Assembly: GCA_007280515.1 (NCBI GenBank) | Contig: QYPL01000010.1 | Coordinates: 1 to 59,504 of the forward strand | Source: Sediminibacterium sp. | Lineage (GTDB): Bacteria; Bacteroidota; Bacteroidia; Chitinophagales; Chitinophagaceae | Reading direction: 5' to 3' | Length of the DNA: 59,504 nt | Shown: in pieces, positions 25,947 through 33,718 of the stretch | How positions within the stretch are numbered: the stretch's first letter is position 1 | Layout: every line of letters starts with the position of its first letter | Notes under the pieces: model-generated | The model's input: only the letters and a program-made list of their open reading frames with translations | Database searches by the model: none | What the model was told of the DNA's origin: nothing | Program-made: the position numbers and the translations under genes

Positions 25947-26250
25947 GCCTTGGTGGTGGAACTGGTAGACACGCAGGACTTAGACATTGTTCTTTGGTTG
26001 AACAAAATTTGAGTGCGCTTCGAGAAATTGAAGATGTAGAACTCCGTAAATTCGGCGAACCCTTTAAAATGGGAATACCGAGCGAAGCCCGAAAGGGAAC
26101 GTGTAGAGACTAGACACGGAGCACCTAAATCGAAAGAAATGGTGAAGGCATAGTCCAGACTACAAACCAGAATAGGGTGGTGAAAACCATAGTAGTAAGA
26201 AAATCCTGTGGGCCGCAACGCCCGTGCGGGTTCGATTCCCGCCTGAGGCA
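25947..26250 (+). tRNA. tRNA-Leu (UAA), interrupted by a group I intron
   Basis: Exon 1 is 25947-25981 and exon 2 is 26200-26250, giving an 86-nt class II tRNA after splicing. Acceptor GCCTTGG pairs with CTGAGGC (two wobble pairs), with discriminator A at 26250. Joining the exons gives the anticodon arm CAGGA-CTTAAAA-TCCTG, anticodon TAA. The long variable arm (GGGC/GCCC) and T arm GCGGG-TTCGATT-CCCGC are intact. CCA is not encoded. The interruption falls between anticodon positions 34 and 35. Without splicing no functional leucine tRNA can form. Confidence 0.95.
25982..26199 (+). ncRNA. Group I self-splicing intron (218 nt) in the tRNA-Leu anticodon
   Basis: The group I elements can be drawn by hand. 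P1 pairs exon ACTT with intron GAGT, giving the required U-G pair at the 5' splice site, and carries the hairpin TTGTTC/GAACAA. P2 is CTTC/GAAG. P3 is CTCCGT (26042-26047) with ACGGAG (26116-26121). P4 is TTCGG (26051-26055) with CCGAG (26078-26082). P5 is CCC/GGG and P6 is CCC-GAAA-GGG. P7 is GACTA (26108-26112) with TAGTC (26151-26155). P8 is CACC/GGTG. P9 is ACTAC/GTAGT. The intron ends in G (26199), the expected omega-G. The GTAGAGACTAGACAC and CATAGTCC blocks resemble the R and S core of cyanobacterial tRNA-Leu introns. No ORF lies inside. Confidence 0.92.
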
Positions 26251-26252
26251 CA

Positions 26253-26288
26253 ATCCCTCTCGATTATTTCGAGAGGGATTTTTTTTTG
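26253..26288 (+). terminator. Intrinsic terminator after tRNA-Leu
   Basis: ATCCCTCTCGA and TCGAGAGGGAT form a perfect 11-bp stem with a 5-base loop, followed by about nine T residues. It separates the tRNA from the downstream HNH gene. Confidence 0.9.
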
Positions 26289-26304
26289 TATAAATTAGTG
26301 TAAG

Positions 26305-26745
26305 ATGAAAACAAAAATTTCAAAAGTGAAGATTATAGAAGTTTGTAAAACGAGTAATTCAATGGCGCAAGCTGCTGCTAAACTAAATATCCATTTCAAT
26401 ACTTTAAAAAGGCTAGCTATTTTATATGATTGTTATACTCCCAATCAAGGACTTAAGGGTGGAAATAAGAATACTCCTTCAAAGATTGACTTAAATGAAA
26501 TTTTATAAGGAGTTCACCCGCATTTCCAAACGTATAAACTAAAAAATAGATTGCTAAAGGAAGGTGTTCTGAAAAATATTTGTAGTGTTTGTTTGATTGA
26601 TTCTTGGAATGGGAAGTCTATTAAGTTAGAACTAGATCATATTGATGGAAGCCGAACTAATCATTCTCTTTCAAATTTAAGATTACTATGTCCTAATTGT
26701 CATTCTCAAACGGATACCTATCGTTCAAAGAAGAGAAAATTTTAA
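26305..26745 (+). pseudogene. HTH-HNH homing-type endonuclease gene split by an in-frame stop
   Basis: One continuous reading frame of 147 codons is interrupted by a TAA at 26506-26508. The first 67 codons encode a helix-turn-helix-like segment (MAQAAAKLNIHFNTLKRLAI) of the kind found at the N-terminus of free-standing HNH endonucleases, ending in the linker LNEIL. After the stop the frame continues GVHPHFQTYKLKNRLLKEG, then CSVC, the HNH core LELDHIDGSRTNHSLSNLRL and CPNCHSQT with its zinc cysteines. Family proteins usually have a single residue where the stop lies. The likely reading is a recent nonsense mutation. The nearest internal start is TTG 26551. Two separate working proteins cannot be excluded. 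Confidence 0.85.
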
Positions 26746-26813
26746 AAATTATAAAGTAATTAAAGTTTTTTTATAGCTAAACCAAGATTAACTTAGAGCC
26801 AAGTCTTTACCCT

Positions 26814-27875
26814 ATGTCCCATTTACAAGAAAGAAAAGAGAAGAATTGTTTGAACTGTGGTGAGACCGTCATGGGTAGGTTTTGTCATAAATGTGGGCAA
26901 GAGAATGTAGAAGTAAAGGAAAGCTTTGGGCATTTGATTATGCATTTCTTTCAAGACCTTACGCATTTTGATGGAAAGCTATGGAAGACATTGAAGCTTC
27001 TTTTGTTCAAACCAGCAAAGCTTACACAATTATATATGGATGGCCAAAGGGCTAATTACATTCACCCTATAAGAATGTATTTATTCATCTCTACTGTTTT
27101 CTTTTTATTTATTTTTTCAGGAGAACAAGTGAATAAACCAGAGATAGTAAAGCCTATCCCTGCAATAGCTCTACCCAATCCTGTATTACCAAATCCTATA
27201 TTACCCAATTCGCTTGTATCAAAAAAAATAGATCTTAAAAAAATAGATCCTAAACAAGAAGAACCAAAAAAAGTAAATCCTAAAAAAGAAAATAGTTTAC
27301 ATCTTCAAATAGGCGGTGATTCTATATCCTATAAAACAATTGGGGCTTATGATTCATTGCAATCAAAACTACCTACAGCAAAGAAAAATAATTGGTTTGA
27401 GTCCGCATTAATTAGAAAATCAATTGGGTTAAACGATAAGTTCAAAAATGATAAATTCAAATTTGGAACGGCCTTAGTGGAGCAGTTTGAACATTATTTT
27501 TCACGCATGCTTTACATTTCCTTACCCATGTTTGCTTTGTTCTTATGGATTTTAAACCGCCGTAATAAAAATCACTACTTTGTTGATCACCTCATTTTCA
27601 GTATACATATTTACTGTGCATTTTTTATTATTTTATTTGCTTTAAAACTTTTTAGTTTATCCACTGAGTTTATTTTTAAAAGGCCCCCATTCGGAGCAGC
27701 AGCAATTATTACATCAATCTTAATGTTCTATTACGTATACAAAGCTTTACTCAATCACTTCAATCAATCTAGGTTAAAAACTGTATTGAAGTTTGTAATT
27801 CTTAACATCTTGACCGCATTATTAATGGCAGGCCTCATGTTTATTTTTATTCTACTTTCTTTATTTAATTTATAA
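26814..27875 (+). CDS. DUF3667 membrane protein with N-terminal zinc ribbon
   Basis: A 353-residue protein typical of Bacteroidota. Residues 12-27 form a zinc ribbon (C12, C15, C24, C27), followed by the conserved amphipathic segment HFDGKLWKTLKLLLFKPAKL and YIHPIRMYLFISTVFF leading into the first membrane helix near 95-108. A long hydrophilic loop carries degenerate repeats (LPNPVLPNPILPNS, then KKIDLKKIDPK units). Four further hydrophobic segments lie in the C-terminal half. The family's function is unknown. No operon partner is evident, as mazG follows 26 bases later. Confidence 0.85.
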   Translation: MSHLQERKEKNCLNCGETVMGRFCHKCGQENVEVKESFGHLIMHFFQDLTHFDGKLWKTLKLLLFKPAKLTQLYMDGQRANYIHPIRMYLFISTVFFLFIFSGEQVNKPEIVKPIPAIALPNPVLPNPILPNSLVSKKIDLKKIDPKQEEPKKVNPKKENSLHLQIGGDSISYKTIGAYDSLQSKLPTAKKNNWFESALIRKSIGLNDKFKNDKFKFGTALVEQFEHYFSRMLYISLPMFALFLWILNRRNKNHYFVDHLIFSIHIYCAFFIILFALKLFSLSTEFIFKRPPFGAAAIITSILMFYYVYKALLNHFNQSRLKTVLKFVILNILTALLMAGLMFIFILLSLFNL

Positions 27876-27901
27876 GTCTCACTTAAATTATATTTCAAAT
27901 T

Positions 27902-28672
27902 ATGTCTCAAGAAAATATTTCCAAAAACTTTTTAGAACTAGTGGCCATCATGGACCGACTAAGAGCAGAATGCCCTTGGGATAAAAAACAAACTATTCAT
28001 AGCTTAAGAAGTAATACTATTGAAGAGTTATATGAATTAGTAGATGCTATTATTGAAGAAGATTGGCAGGGTATTAAAGAAGAGCTTGGCGATTTATTAT
28101 TACATATTTTATTTTATACTAAAATAGCTTCTGAAAAAAATGAATTCATTTTAGAGGAGGTGATTGCAGGCATTTCAAAAAAATTAATTCATAGACATCC
28201 GCATATTTATGGCGATGTAAAAGCAGAGACCGAAGAGCAAGTGAAATTAAATTGGGAACAACTTAAGTTAAAAGAAGGGGATGGTAAAAAAACTATCTTA
28301 AGTGGTGTGCCTCATAGTTTACCTTCTATGGTGAAGGCTTTAAGGATTCAGGAAAAAGTAAAACAAGTCGGTTTTGAATGGGAGAATAAAGAACAGGTTT
28401 GGGATAAAGTGAATGAGGAGATTGGAGAGCTGCAGCATGAGGTTGCTCAAAACGACCATGAGAAGATGGAAGATGAATTAGGGGATGTATTTTTTAGTTT
28501 AATCAATTATGCGCGTTTTTTAAAAATAGACCCTGAGACCGCCTTAGAAAAAACCAATAAGAAATTCAAAAAGCGATTTGAACTCATGGAATCCTATGCC
28601 AAGGGCAATGGTTTAGACTTGGCTAAGTTGAGCTTGCTAGAAAAAGAGGCTATTTGGCAAAAGATGAAATAA
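27902..28672 (+). CDS. mazG: Nucleoside triphosphate pyrophosphohydrolase MazG
   Basis: A 256-residue all-helical NTP pyrophosphohydrolase with the usual tandem MazG domains. The first shows CPWDKKQTIHSLRSNTIEE near residues 21-39 and the metal-binding EELGDLLLHILFY near 59-71. The second has EELGELQHE-like NEEIGELQHEV near 177 and EDELGDVFFSLINYARFL near 192-209. It hydrolyses NTPs, and in known cases damaged ones, to monophosphates. A hairpin terminator overlaps its stop codon. Confidence 0.95.
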   Translation: MSQENISKNFLELVAIMDRLRAECPWDKKQTIHSLRSNTIEELYELVDAIIEEDWQGIKEELGDLLLHILFYTKIASEKNEFILEEVIAGISKKLIHRHPHIYGDVKAETEEQVKLNWEQLKLKEGDGKKTILSGVPHSLPSMVKALRIQEKVKQVGFEWENKEQVWDKVNEEIGELQHEVAQNDHEKMEDELGDVFFSLINYARFLKIDPETALEKTNKKFKKRFELMESYAKGNGLDLAKLSLLEKEAIWQKMK

Positions 28673-28696
28673 GGCCTTTATTTCATCGAATTTTTA
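28663..28696 (+). terminator. Terminator overlapping the mazG stop codon
   Basis: GATGAAATAA (28663-28672, including the stop TAA) and TTATTTCATC (28678-28687) form a perfect 10-bp stem, followed by GAATTTTTAG. Confidence 0.6.
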
Positions 28697-28769
28697 GCCT
28701 ATTTCAAACCTATAAAGCCTAAAATTCCTTAGATTGTAGTGGTAAATTTAATCATTTAACCGTTCAGCT

Positions 28770-29849
28770 ATGAATGCATTATTAGGCGTTATTTTTCATT
28801 TTATAGGTGGCTTTGCTTCGGGCAGCTTTTATATGCCTTATAAAAAAGTAAAAGGCTGGAATTGGGAAAGCTTCTGGATAGTGGGCGGTTTATTTTCTTG
28901 GTTAATTGTACCACCCCTTGCTGCCTATTTAACCATACCTGGTTTTGTTGAAATTATTAAAAGCACAGGAGGCGCTGTTATTGCCCTTACTTATTTCTTT
29001 GGTATTTTATGGGGTATTGGTGGCTTAACCTATGGCTTAGGTGTTCGCTATTTAGGCGTATCACTAGGTAGTAGTATCATTCTAGGTTTATGTATGGTAT
29101 TTGGAGCAGTCATTCCTGCTATTTATTATGATTTTAATCCAGTAGCGGATAAAGATACATTTAGCATGATGCTTCATTCTGGTTGGGGCATAACTGTACT
29201 TATTGGATTATTAATTTGTATAGTGGGTATTATTGTAAGTGGTAAAGCAGGGGTGATGAAAGAAAAAGAACTAAGCGCTGCAGATGCCGCCGCCTCCAAT
29301 ACAGAATATAAATTTGCATTAGGCATGCTAGTCTCTATTGTGTCTGGTGTATTAAGTGCTTGTTTTAATTTTGGATTAGAAGCAGGACAAATAATGGGAA
29401 CCATTGCCAATGATGCTTGGAAATTAGCGTATCCAGGCCAGGGTGAATTTTTATATCGCAACAATGTTATTTATGTGGTCTTATTATGGGGAGGTTTAAC
29501 CACTAATTTTATTTGGTGCATGATTTTAAATGCACGTAACAAAACTTTTGGAGATTATACAAATAAGCAAACTCCTTTATTAAAAAATTATATTTTTTCA
29601 GCATTGGCAGGCACCACTTGGTTCTTACAATTCTTTTTTTACGGAATGGGAGAAAGCAAATTAGGCAATGGCCCTAGTTCTTGGATTTTACATATGGCCT
29701 TTATTATTTTAGTAGCTAACATGTGGGGTTTGGTTTTGAAAGAATGGAAGGGGGTTAGTAAAAAAACAAATATTACCATCATTGCAGGTATTGTTATAAT
29801 TATCATTTCAGTATTGGTTGTGGGATATGGGAATAATAATCATCATTAA
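28770..29849 (+). CDS. rhaT: L-rhamnose/proton symporter RhaT
   Basis: A 359-residue inner-membrane transporter with about ten helices that imports L-rhamnose with protons. The N-terminus FHFIGGFASGSFYMPYKKVK and the following WNWESFWIVGGLFSWLIVPP are hallmarks of the RhaT family, as is FGILWGIGGLTYGLGVRYLG near residues 77-97. The C-terminus ends in a helix and the short tail GYGNNNHH. It is the first gene of the rhamnose operon, with 42 bases to the aldolase gene. Confidence 0.95.
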   Translation: MNALLGVIFHFIGGFASGSFYMPYKKVKGWNWESFWIVGGLFSWLIVPPLAAYLTIPGFVEIIKSTGGAVIALTYFFGILWGIGGLTYGLGVRYLGVSLGSSIILGLCMVFGAVIPAIYYDFNPVADKDTFSMMLHSGWGITVLIGLLICIVGIIVSGKAGVMKEKELSAADAAASNTEYKFALGMLVSIVSGVLSACFNFGLEAGQIMGTIANDAWKLAYPGQGEFLYRNNVIYVVLLWGGLTTNFIWCMILNARNKTFGDYTNKQTPLLKNYIFSALAGTTWFLQFFFYGMGESKLGNGPSSWILHMAFIILVANMWGLVLKEWKGVSKKTNITIIAGIVIIIISVLVVGYGNNNHH

Positions 29850-29891
29850 TAAATAACAGTATAGTTATTTGAGTCATTAAAAAAATTAACA

Positions 29892-32000
29892 GTGAAAGAG
29901 TTTAAGCATGTAAGTTATTTATGGGATGAAAAGAAAGCAGCGGCATTAAAAGGTGACGAAGTAGAATTATTAGTATACCGTTCTAATTTATTAGGGGCCG
30001 ATTTGCGTTTAACAAATTATGGTGGGGGTAATACTTCTTGTAAGGCGATGGCCAAGGATCCTTTAACAGGAGCGGAGGTAGAAGTAATGTGGGTGAAAGG
30101 TAGTGGAGGGGATTTAGGCACGATGCAAAAAAATGGATTGGCTGCTTTATATATAGATAGACTAAGAAGTTTAAAAAATAGATATAAAGGTTTAGCACAT
30201 GAAGATGAAATGGTAGAATTATTTAATCATTGTATTTATGATTTAGCTTCTAAGGCACCAAGCATTGATACAGCCTTGCATGGTTTTTTACCTTTCAAAC
30301 ATATTGACCATTTACATCCCGATGCAGCCATTGCTATTGCAGCTGCAAACGATGGAGAAAAAATTACTAAGGAATTATTTGGAGGAAAAATAGGATGGGT
30401 GCCTTGGCAAAAACCCGGTTTTGATTTAGGCTTACAATTAAAAGAATGTTTAGATAAAAATTTGGGTATCATTGGCATTATGCTAGGCTCGCATGGTTTA
30501 TTTACCTGGGGTGATACTGCTTATGAGAGTTATGTGAATACTTTAGAGGTTATTGAAAAATGTGCAGATTATATTAATTCTAATGTAGCTAAAAAGGGAA
30601 ATGTATTTTCAGGTCAAAAAATTAAATCAGCAGATGCGGAGCATAGATTAAATCAAGCAGCAGCATTAGCGCCTATCTTAAGAGGCTTTTGTAGTTCTGC
30701 TGCAAAAATGGTTGGACATTTCACCGACGATGATCGTGTATTAGAATTTATTAATTCAAATGATTTAGCTCGGTTGGCTATGTTAGGCACCAGCTGCCCC
30801 GATCATTTTTTAAGAACTAAAATTTCTCCATTGGTGTTGAACTTAAATGCCACAGAAGATTTAACTGATCTAAGAGGGGTTAAAGAAAAACTAGCCCCCT
30901 TATTTGAAACCTACAGAAAAATGTATGGCGATTATTATACTTCTTGCAAGCATGCCAATAGTCCAGCAATGCGTGACGCCAACCCGGTGATAATTTTATA
31001 TCCAGGAATTGGTATGTTCAGTTTTGCTAAAGACAAACAAACGGCAAGGGTAGCTTCTGAGTTTTATATTAATGCGATTAATGTAATGAAAGGCGCAGAA
31101 GCTATTTCATCTTATACTTCACTGCCTCGACAAGAAGCTTTTAATATTGAATACTGGTTATTAGAAGAAGCTAAATTGCAAAGAATGCCTAAGCCCAAAG
31201 CTTTGAGTGGGCGTATAGCACTAGTTACTGGAAGTGGAGGTGGAATTGGTAAAGCCATTGCAAAGAAATTTGCAACAGAAGGAGCCTGTGTGGTATTAAC
31301 AGATAATCACGCTAATAGATTAGAAGAAGCCAGTCAAGAATTTATACAATTGTTTGGAAAAGATATGGTGGCTGCTTTTTTATTAGATGTAACAAGTGCT
31401 GTTACTATTCAAGCAACGGCAAAACAAGCGGCCTTGTATTTTGGAGGCCTAGATATTATTGTAAACAATGCAGGTTTGTCTATTTCAAAAACTATTGAAG
31501 ACCATACCGAAGCTGATTGGGATTTATTGTATGATGTGCTTGTGAAAGGACAGATGTTAGTGACACAGTCTGCAGTGAGCGTGATGAGAAAGCAAAATAT
31601 GGGTGGAGATATATTAAATATTGTAAGTAAGAATGCCCTTGTAAGTGGCCCTAATAATGCTGGTTATGGATCGGCCAAGGCAGCACAATTACATTTAAGT
31701 AGGTTGAATGCTGCAGAATTAGGCAAAGATAAAATTAGAGTGAATGTCATTAACCCCGATGCGGTCATTGCGGGATCTAATATATGGAGTGGTGGTTGGG
31801 CGGAAGGCAGAGCAAAGGCTTATGGTATTAAAGTCGAAGAACTACCTGCTTATTATGCAGGAAGAACTTTACTGAATGAAATTATTTTACCAGAAGATAT
31901 CGCCAATGCTTGCTTTGCTTATGTGGGAGGCTTATTAAATAAGTCTACAGGTAACGCTATTAATGTTGATGGAGGTATTGCAGCTTCGTTCGTAAGATAG
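29892..32000 (+). CDS. rhaEW: Bifunctional rhamnulose-1-phosphate aldolase / L-lactaldehyde dehydrogenase
   Basis: A 702-residue fusion beginning at GTG. The N-terminal part (about 1-420) is a class II aldolase with NYGGGNTSCKA and the zinc-binding HGFLPFKHIDHLHPDA near 135-150; it splits rhamnulose-1-phosphate into DHAP and L-lactaldehyde. The C-terminal part (about 440-702) is a short-chain dehydrogenase with LVTGSGGGIG near 444-453, NNAG near 535 and the YGSAK catalytic Tyr/Lys near 591; it oxidises lactaldehyde to L-lactate with NAD. This fusion (YuxG/RhaEW) is known in Bacillus and Bacteroidota rhamnose pathways. Confidence 0.95.
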   Translation: MKEFKHVSYLWDEKKAAALKGDEVELLVYRSNLLGADLRLTNYGGGNTSCKAMAKDPLTGAEVEVMWVKGSGGDLGTMQKNGLAALYIDRLRSLKNRYKGLAHEDEMVELFNHCIYDLASKAPSIDTALHGFLPFKHIDHLHPDAAIAIAAANDGEKITKELFGGKIGWVPWQKPGFDLGLQLKECLDKNLGIIGIMLGSHGLFTWGDTAYESYVNTLEVIEKCADYINSNVAKKGNVFSGQKIKSADAEHRLNQAAALAPILRGFCSSAAKMVGHFTDDDRVLEFINSNDLARLAMLGTSCPDHFLRTKISPLVLNLNATEDLTDLRGVKEKLAPLFETYRKMYGDYYTSCKHANSPAMRDANPVIILYPGIGMFSFAKDKQTARVASEFYINAINVMKGAEAISSYTSLPRQEAFNIEYWLLEEAKLQRMPKPKALSGRIALVTGSGGGIGKAIAKKFATEGACVVLTDNHANRLEEASQEFIQLFGKDMVAAFLLDVTSAVTIQATAKQAALYFGGLDIIVNNAGLSISKTIEDHTEADWDLLYDVLVKGQMLVTQSAVSVMRKQNMGGDILNIVSKNALVSGPNNAGYGSAKAAQLHLSRLNAAELGKDKIRVNVINPDAVIAGSNIWSGGWAEGRAKAYGIKVEELPAYYAGRTLLNEIILPEDIANACFAYVGGLLNKSTGNAINVDGGIAASFVR

Positions 32001-32085
32001 TGTTTGTGAACTTGAACTGAGAAAAATAATAGACAAGTAAATTAGGGTATAGTATTGAATAATTAGAATTGAATAATAAAGATTG

Positions 32086-32400
32086 ATGAAACAGATAGCA
32101 TTTGAAATGAAATTAATTGCTGGTAATGAAGCTGAATATAAAAAGCGTCATGATAATATATGGCCCGAACTATATGCTTTATTAAAAACAACAGGCATTA
32201 GTGAGTATTCCATTTATTTAAATGAAGAAACAGGATCTTTATTTGGGGTGATGAAGATAGAAGATGATTTGGCATTAGACGCACTTCCTCAGCATCCTAT
32301 GATGCAAAAATGGTGGGCTTATATGAAGGATATTATGTTGACGCACCTGAATGACTCACCCATTTCTATACCCTTAACCAATGTTTTTTATTTGCCCTAG
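32086..32400 (+). CDS. rhaM: L-rhamnose mutarotase
   Basis: A 104-residue dimeric alpha-beta barrel enzyme that interconverts alpha- and beta-L-rhamnopyranose, feeding the isomerase with the right anomer. The conserved parts are YKKRHDNIWPEL near residues 19-30, where the His is catalytic in E. coli RhaM, SIYLNEETGSLFGVMKIED near 44-62 and the C-terminal WWAYMKDIM. I start it at ATG 32086; a TTG one codon earlier is also open. It lies in the rhamnose operon. Confidence 0.95.
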   Translation: MKQIAFEMKLIAGNEAEYKKRHDNIWPELYALLKTTGISEYSIYLNEETGSLFGVMKIEDDLALDALPQHPMMQKWWAYMKDIMLTHLNDSPISIPLTNVFYLP

Positions 32401-32433
32401 TATAAGTTTTCGTAAAAAGATAAATTAATAAAG

Positions 32434-33708
32434 ATGAGAATTGATAAACAACAAATAGACCAGCATAATACTGATTTGCAAAAAGTACATCAAAAAAGAT
32501 TTGATTTTGCAAAGTCTGAAATAACAAATCCAGAATCTATTATTCAAAAACTCATTGATTTCAATGTGGCCATACCAAGTTGGGCATTGGGAACAGGAGG
32601 AACGCGTTTTGCTAGATTTTCAGGCGCAGGGGAGCCGGGTAACTTAGAACAAAAAATGGAAGACATTGCCGTTTTACATGCCTTGAATAATTCTAGTGGT
32701 GCTATATCATTGCATATTCCTTGGGATATACCTTCTAATTATACAGCCATTAAAAAACTGGCTACGGATTTGAATTTGAAATTTGATGCCATGAACTCGA
32801 ATACTTTTCAGGATCAAAAAGGACAGGCCTTAAGTTATAAGTTTGGATCCCTTCAAAATACTAATAAAGCCATTCGCAAACAAGCCATTGAGCATAATAT
32901 AGAAGTGATTAAACATGGTATTGAATTGGGTTCTAAAGCCTTAACGGTCTGGTTAAGCGATGGAAGTTGTTTTCCTGGCCAATTAAATTTTAGAAAAGCA
33001 TTTCAAAATACATTAGAGGGCTTGCAAGAAATTTATGCAGCCTTGCCATCGGATTGGAAAGTTTTTGTTGAATACAAAGCCTTTGAGCCTAATTTTTATT
33101 CTATGACGGTAGGCGATTGGGGTCAGTCTTTATTATATGCCAATAAGTTGGGTCCTAAAGCTTTTACCTTAGTGGATTTAGGCCATCATTTACCAAATGC
33201 TAATATTGAACAAATAGTGGCCTTATTATTGATGGAGAAAAAATTAGCAGGATTCCATTTTAACGATAGTAAATACGGAGACGACGATTTAACTGTAGGA
33301 AGCATTAAGCCTTATCAATTATTTTTAATATTTAATGAATTAGTGGAAGGGATGGATGCAAGAGGCATGAATCATGCCACCGATTTAGGTTGGATGATTG
33401 ATGCAAGCCATAATATAAAAGACCCCTTAGAAGATTTATTGCAATCTATTGAAGCTATTATGATTTCTTATGCGCAGGCTTTGTTAGTGGATAGAACTAG
33501 TTTAAATAAAGCACAAGAAAATAATGATGTAGTAGCTGCACAGGAAATCTTGCAAAGTACTTTTAGAACCGATGTAAGGGTTATTGTAGCTGAAGCAAGA
33601 TTAAGGGCTGGGGCTGCATTAGATCCAATTGCTTATTATAGAAATAATAAAATAAGAGAGTCATTAATTAAAGAAAGAGGGGTGAATAACATTACTACTG
33701 GCTTATAA
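32434..33708 (+). CDS. rhaI: L-rhamnose isomerase, RhaI type
   Basis: A 424-residue TIM-barrel isomerase converting L-rhamnose to L-rhamnulose. It is the Pseudomonas stutzeri-like type rather than the E. coli RhaA type: WALGTGGTRFARF near residue 50 and, in the metal site, VEYKAFEP (Glu), LVDLGHHLPNANI (Asp/His) and GFHFNDSKYGDDDLTVGSI (His/Asp). The C-terminal region ends with AYYRNNKIRESLIKERG, again typical of this family. It follows rhaM after 33 bases and precedes the kinase by 10 bases. Confidence 0.93.
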   Translation: MRIDKQQIDQHNTDLQKVHQKRFDFAKSEITNPESIIQKLIDFNVAIPSWALGTGGTRFARFSGAGEPGNLEQKMEDIAVLHALNNSSGAISLHIPWDIPSNYTAIKKLATDLNLKFDAMNSNTFQDQKGQALSYKFGSLQNTNKAIRKQAIEHNIEVIKHGIELGSKALTVWLSDGSCFPGQLNFRKAFQNTLEGLQEIYAALPSDWKVFVEYKAFEPNFYSMTVGDWGQSLLYANKLGPKAFTLVDLGHHLPNANIEQIVALLLMEKKLAGFHFNDSKYGDDDLTVGSIKPYQLFLIFNELVEGMDARGMNHATDLGWMIDASHNIKDPLEDLLQSIEAIMISYAQALLVDRTSLNKAQENNDVVAAQEILQSTFRTDVRVIVAEARLRAGAALDPIAYYRNNKIRESLIKERGVNNITTGL

Positions 33709-33718
33709 TTATTTTTTC

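Noticed and set aside
26506..26512. TAAGGAG at the stop of the first HNH half as a ribosome binding site for a second gene
   Set aside because: No start codon lies within the 5-15 bases that follow; the next TTG is 39 bases away. Bacteroidota also use such sites little. A nonsense mutation is simpler.
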